Assembly: GCA_023443765.1 (NCBI GenBank)
Contig: JAEZTA010000036.1
Coordinates: 1-8,266, forward strand
Source of the DNA: Bacteroidota bacterium
GTDB taxonomy: Bacteria; Bacteroidota; Bacteroidia; Bacteroidales; Rikenellaceae
Length of the DNA: 8,266 nt
Reading direction: 5' to 3'
Below are positions 7,590-8,266 of this stretch, piece by piece (the first letter of the stretch is position 1; each line of letters opens with the position of its first letter). The notes below the pieces were generated by a model that worked only from the letters and a program-made list of their open reading frames with translations, searched no databases and was not told the DNA's origin. The translations under genes were made by a program, and so were the position numbers.

Positions 7590-8266
7590 ATGAAACGTTT
7601 GATCATCTATATCTGGGCGACGGTCGTTTGCTTTACAGCCTATGCCCAGGCCCCGAATGTGACGGGCCGCGTGACTTCGACCGGCGGACTGCCCATCGAA
7701 GGCGTCGTGGTGAGCGACGGCCTCAACTGTACGCAGACCGACGCCGACGGACGCTATGCCCTGACGAGCGACCTCGAACTGCGCCGCTTCGTGTTCGTAT
7801 CGGTTCCGGCCGAATATGAAATTCCGGCGCGCCACGGCTGCCCGCAGTTCTTCAAACACATCGACCGCTTCCAGAAGGAGGTGAAGGCCGATTTCGTGCT
7901 CGAACCGCGTATGACTCCGGCCGTGCACCACACGCTGCTCGTGCAGGGCGACCCCCAGATCAAGAACTACGGCGTCGACGGCTCGGCGGAGGCTTACCGT
8001 TCGGTGGTCATTCCGGACATGATCCGCATGCGCAGCACAATCACCACGCCGTGCTACGGCATCAACCTCGGTGACCTGGTTTACAACGACATGAACGTCT
8101 ACAACGCCTATATCGACAACACCGAGCGGGTGAATACGACGACTTTCAATGTCATCGGCAACCACGACCACGACCAGACGACTATCCTGAGCGACTCGCT
8201 GGGAACGGTCTATTTCGAGATGTACCTCGGCCCGACCTGCTATTCGGCCAACATCGGCGACATGCA
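7590..8266 (+). CDS. Secreted calcineurin-like metallophosphoesterase, N-terminal part, cut by window end
   Basis: The frame is open from ATG 7590 to the window end: 225 complete codons plus two bases. The signal peptide ends A-Y-A-Q near residue 20. Cys14 is preceded by T-V-V, which is not a lipobox, so the protein should be soluble rather than lipid-anchored. An N-terminal beta-sandwich spans about 22-106. The phosphoesterase domain begins with D121-P-Q123, G161-D162-x-x-x-N166 and G190-N191-H192-D193-H194. The distal histidine motifs and the C-terminal domain lie beyond the edge. By eye, residues 33-91 match residues 48-106 of the protein at 4173 in 38 of 59 positions, so the two are paralogs. 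As there, the usual D-x-H is D-x-Q. The gene starts 12 nt after the GLUG gene in the same frame, behind an A-rich leader, so co-translation is likely. The substrate is unknown. Only the first two or three metal-binding motifs can be checked here, so activity is inferred. Confidence 0.9.
   Translation, partial: MKRLIIYIWATVVCFTAYAQAPNVTGRVTSTGGLPIEGVVVSDGLNCTQTDADGRYALTSDLELRRFVFVSVPAEYEIPARHGCPQFFKHIDRFQKEVKADFVLEPRMTPAVHHTLLVQGDPQIKNYGVDGSAEAYRSVVIPDMIRMRSTITTPCYGINLGDLVYNDMNVYNAYIDNTERVNTTTFNVIGNHDHDQTTILSDSLGTVYFEMYLGPTCYSANIGDM

Noticed and set aside
5772..8171. A 799-codon open frame on the minus strand spanning both the second GLUG gene and the second phosphoesterase
   Set aside because: It lies exactly codon-on-codon opposite the plus-strand genes, where antisense stops appear only if the forward gene uses TTA, CTA or TCA. 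These codons are rare at this GC. It ends at the forward TTA codon at 5772. The product is low-complexity, rich in Val/Ala/Arg/His, with no family resemblance.

Overview
The window looks like part of an outer-membrane nutrient-acquisition locus of a Bacteroidales bacterium. An Alistipes-like, high-GC gut member is my best guess; this is an inference. The evidence is a SusD/RagB-type lipoprotein, BACON domains, Bacteroidota-style lipoprotein signals, and strongly GC-biased third codon positions. All five protein genes lie on the plus strand. The first is cut by the left edge and the last by the right edge.

Layout, left to right: (1) the C-terminal part of a SusD-like (SusD-like_2 type) nutrient-binding lipoprotein, 1-1011. 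(2) After 15 nt, a 1026-residue lipoprotein at 1027-4107 with three BACON-like beta-sandwich domains followed by a long GLUG-type beta-helix repeat array. (3) A strong intrinsic-terminator-like hairpin with a T-tract at 4126-4164. (4) A calcineurin-like metallophosphoesterase lipoprotein at 4173-5735, with an N-terminal beta-sandwich domain and a C-terminal accessory domain. (5) After 24 nt, a second GLUG-repeat protein at 5760-7577, with a cleavable, non-lipoprotein signal peptide. (6) After 12 nt, a second metallophosphoesterase of the same family at 7590-8266, also with a non-lipoprotein signal peptide and truncated by the window end. No gap exceeds 65 nt. No RNA gene, insertion sequence or CRISPR array was seen.

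How the genes may work together (inference): the SusD-like protein, with a SusC-like transporter expected upstream outside the window, would import a ligand. The BACON/GLUG lipoprotein sits where surface ligand-binding proteins usually sit in polysaccharide utilization loci. The hydrolytic genes visible here are phosphoesterases, not glycoside hydrolases, so the substrate may carry phosphomono- or phosphodiester groups.

The most distinctive feature is a repeated pair, GLUG beta-helix protein followed by metallophosphoesterase, present twice in tandem. The first pair is predicted to be lipid-anchored and the second soluble. The two GLUG proteins share a head segment and a terminal W-D-G motif. 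The two phosphoesterases share an N-terminal domain that is more conserved than the parts of their catalytic domains outside the motifs.
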